NCBI GenBank assembly: GCA_951799405.1
Contig: OX637333.1
Coordinates: 10,043,960 to 10,107,959, forward strand
Direction: 5' to 3'
Origin: Agapetus fuscipes
Lineage: Eukaryota > Arthropoda > Insecta > Trichoptera > Glossosomatidae
Length of the DNA stretch: 64,000 nt
Under the pieces are notes generated by a model that was given only the letters and a program-made list of their open reading frames with translations, did no database searches and was not told the DNA's origin. Both the position numbers and the translations under genes were made by a program. Below are positions 62,226 to 64,000 of the stretch, in pieces. Each line of letters begins with the position of its first letter. The first letter of the stretch is position 1.

Positions 62226-63695
62226 CGTATGTTAAATATAATATAAATATTATAAAATATACCATAGATAAAAATGTAGCAACTAACCTAGCTATAAAAC
62301 TATAAAAGGCAATAACATAGCAACACTAACATGAATAATATATTTCTTAGTGCCCCAACACACCATCCCTCTACATTAAATATTTTTGCATGTTTACTAA
62401 TTGACAATATTCACGAGCAGTAGCGGCTCTAACTAAAATCCGAGAGAGGGGATGACTTTGGATGATAGTTTGATGACCACCCTATAGCACCCCACACAGC
62501 ACACATAAACAAAAGTTTATCTACAAATGTAAACCAATCCCTTGTTTCATAAATTTTATTCAATTGTGGAAGTTTTTATAATTTGAATTTGAATGTATTT
62601 ACTTTTTATTTTGTATTTTAAAAAAATACGTAAAAGTTGAAAATGTGTAGGCGAGTTTGCAATTGGTAGATTTTTTGATGTTGTTGAATTGTTGTAAGTA
62701 AGACGATAATTAGTTTGAAAAAAGCAACTACAAAAAGCAAGTACTTACTTACTTGAAATTCAAATATCCATGGCCACACTTGGTCATCACCAAAAAGAGC
62801 ATAGTCAACCAAAAGATGGTATATTTAATTTATCATTAAATAATGCGAATCCACCCACTTTTTAAGGCCACAACCTTATTGTACAAAACAAGGAAGAAAA
62901 TTTTAATGTAAACTTTCCATGAAAAACTATATATTTTGGACTTCGGGAAGCACTGCTGTTATTTGCATCTCCCCACAGCAAAAAGCGCGCTAGCACTAAC
63001 TTTTAGCCAATGAAACAATATTGTATTTGTGTGATATTATGATGGTAGCTCCTTGTCAAATACTGGGCCGAGGAATTTACAAAAATAATAAGTTCATTCA
63101 TTCAGTTATAATATCATCATGTTCATATTTTGTTTTAAACGCGTCATATTATTGTTGATGTACCATAGGTGACTGCCCGAAAAGTCCTTACAGACGTATA
63201 ATGTGAAACCAATACACGCAGGCGCCAAAAGCTTCTGTATTGAACATGCGTCGTACTTACAGACTTATGTACACACACACGTGCAACTATCGCGGGGATC
63301 GGAATAAAAATCCCGCCCCACCCGAACCAGCCCGAAATATGACTTCGCTTGGGTCCGCGCAGGGAACGAGGTACGAGGAAACGATGGAGAGTGGCTCATA
63401 TTTCAATCTTAGCGAATGTACACAATACACATGTACCTTACGTTTTAACAAATATTATTATTTTTTTATCAACAAAAACCTTTGTGTGACTCACTGCGTC
63501 CATTCTATTATGAAATATTTAAACATCTTCGGTCAGTAAAATAGTTTGAAAAATATACTTCGTTTACACTATTATTTACAGATTTCTCAGTTTTTACTTC
63601 TCATACAATTTTATGTTTCCAATTTCATTCATAGGGATGTTCCCCACTGTCCCCTAATGAAGAGTCGCCACTGTTTACGAGCAATCAAAATGTGA
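62226..63695. other. No gene recognised
   Basis: AT-rich intergenic sequence with a somewhat GC-richer stretch near 63290-63390 and short unrelated frames. Confidence 0.35.
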
Positions 63696-63697
63696 GT

Positions 63698-63830
63698 CAA
63701 AAGTGCTCACTCAAAACAGATGCAGCAGAAAGTGCCAATTTTCAAGCAATACCCAATTATTGTAAGGCTGAATAGATTTTTATGTAAAGGAAGATTAATT
63801 TTTGAAACGGAGACGTATCCTGTGTAAGAA
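63698..63830 (-). repeat. SINE family T, decayed reverse fragment
   Basis: GCAGAAAGTGCCAATTTTCA, AGCAATACCCAATTATTGTAA and AGGCTGAATAGATTTTTATG match the body of the family in diverged form. Confidence 0.5.
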
Positions 63831-64000
63831 TTTGAAATGTTGAGAAATGGTCTGTGGGGGGTAGAAAACTAGCACCTGAATATAAAAATAATGGATTATT
63901 AAACATTATTCGAGGCTGTTTACAATTTTTAACTCCTAAACAACGTTCTTAAAAGTATTCAGTGATTTTCAGTCATTCAATCTTTACTGTAAACTTAAAA

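Overview
The window reads as part of a TE-rich arthropod nuclear genome, most likely an insect. Lepidoptera is plausible but not proven by anything here. The reasons are spliced genes with GT-AG introns, GC-rich exons in AT-rich surroundings, tRNA- and 5S-related SINE-like repeats, mariner, Tigger/pogo-like and Harbinger-like DNA elements, and RTE- and R1-type LINEs. No prokaryotic operon, CRISPR array or intact virus was seen.

Two host genes are supported, both on the + strand. The first is the 3' part of PNO1, a KH-domain factor of small-subunit ribosome assembly (exons 4193-4355 and 4939-5283); its N-terminal exon was not found and probably lies upstream of the window. The second is a complete FEN1 (flap endonuclease 1) with eight coding exons between 26841 and 60050. 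They join in phase to 381 codons, and every catalytic carboxylate falls at the same residue number as in human FEN1 (D34, D86, E158, E160, D179, D181, D233). A PCNA-binding box and a basic tail are present.

Layout. 1-4190: an unassigned stretch, a dispersed repeat (here 'repeat A'), a decayed mariner split by two SINEs, a foldback and more SINEs. 4193-5283: PNO1. 5.7-18.1 kb: a Tigger/pogo-like DNA transposon on the - strand, split by a 9.79-kb element with two 2433-bp direct terminal repeats that show no difference where compared, starts TG, ends CA, carries no recognisable gag-pol and is flanked by a 4-bp target duplication. 18.1-26.8 kb: small DNA-transposon relics, a possible THAP-like gene remnant, a LINE fragment and a short Harbinger-like MITE. 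26.8-60.1 kb: FEN1. Its introns hold an R1-type LINE nested in repeat A, a 5S-rRNA/tRNA-like composite, a satellite built from repeat A, foldbacks, an RTE LINE inside a Harbinger-like element, and several MITEs. 60.1-64 kb: SINE and MITE debris.

The most unusual feature is that the acceptor ends of two FEN1 exons (exons 3 and 5), each with its upstream 3' splice site, have been amplified into tandem minisatellites just before the functional exon. A decayed partial copy of a PNO1 exon follows that exon as well. The exon 5 array offers 13 decoy splice acceptors. All boundaries come from reading the sequence by eye; no alignment or database search was run.
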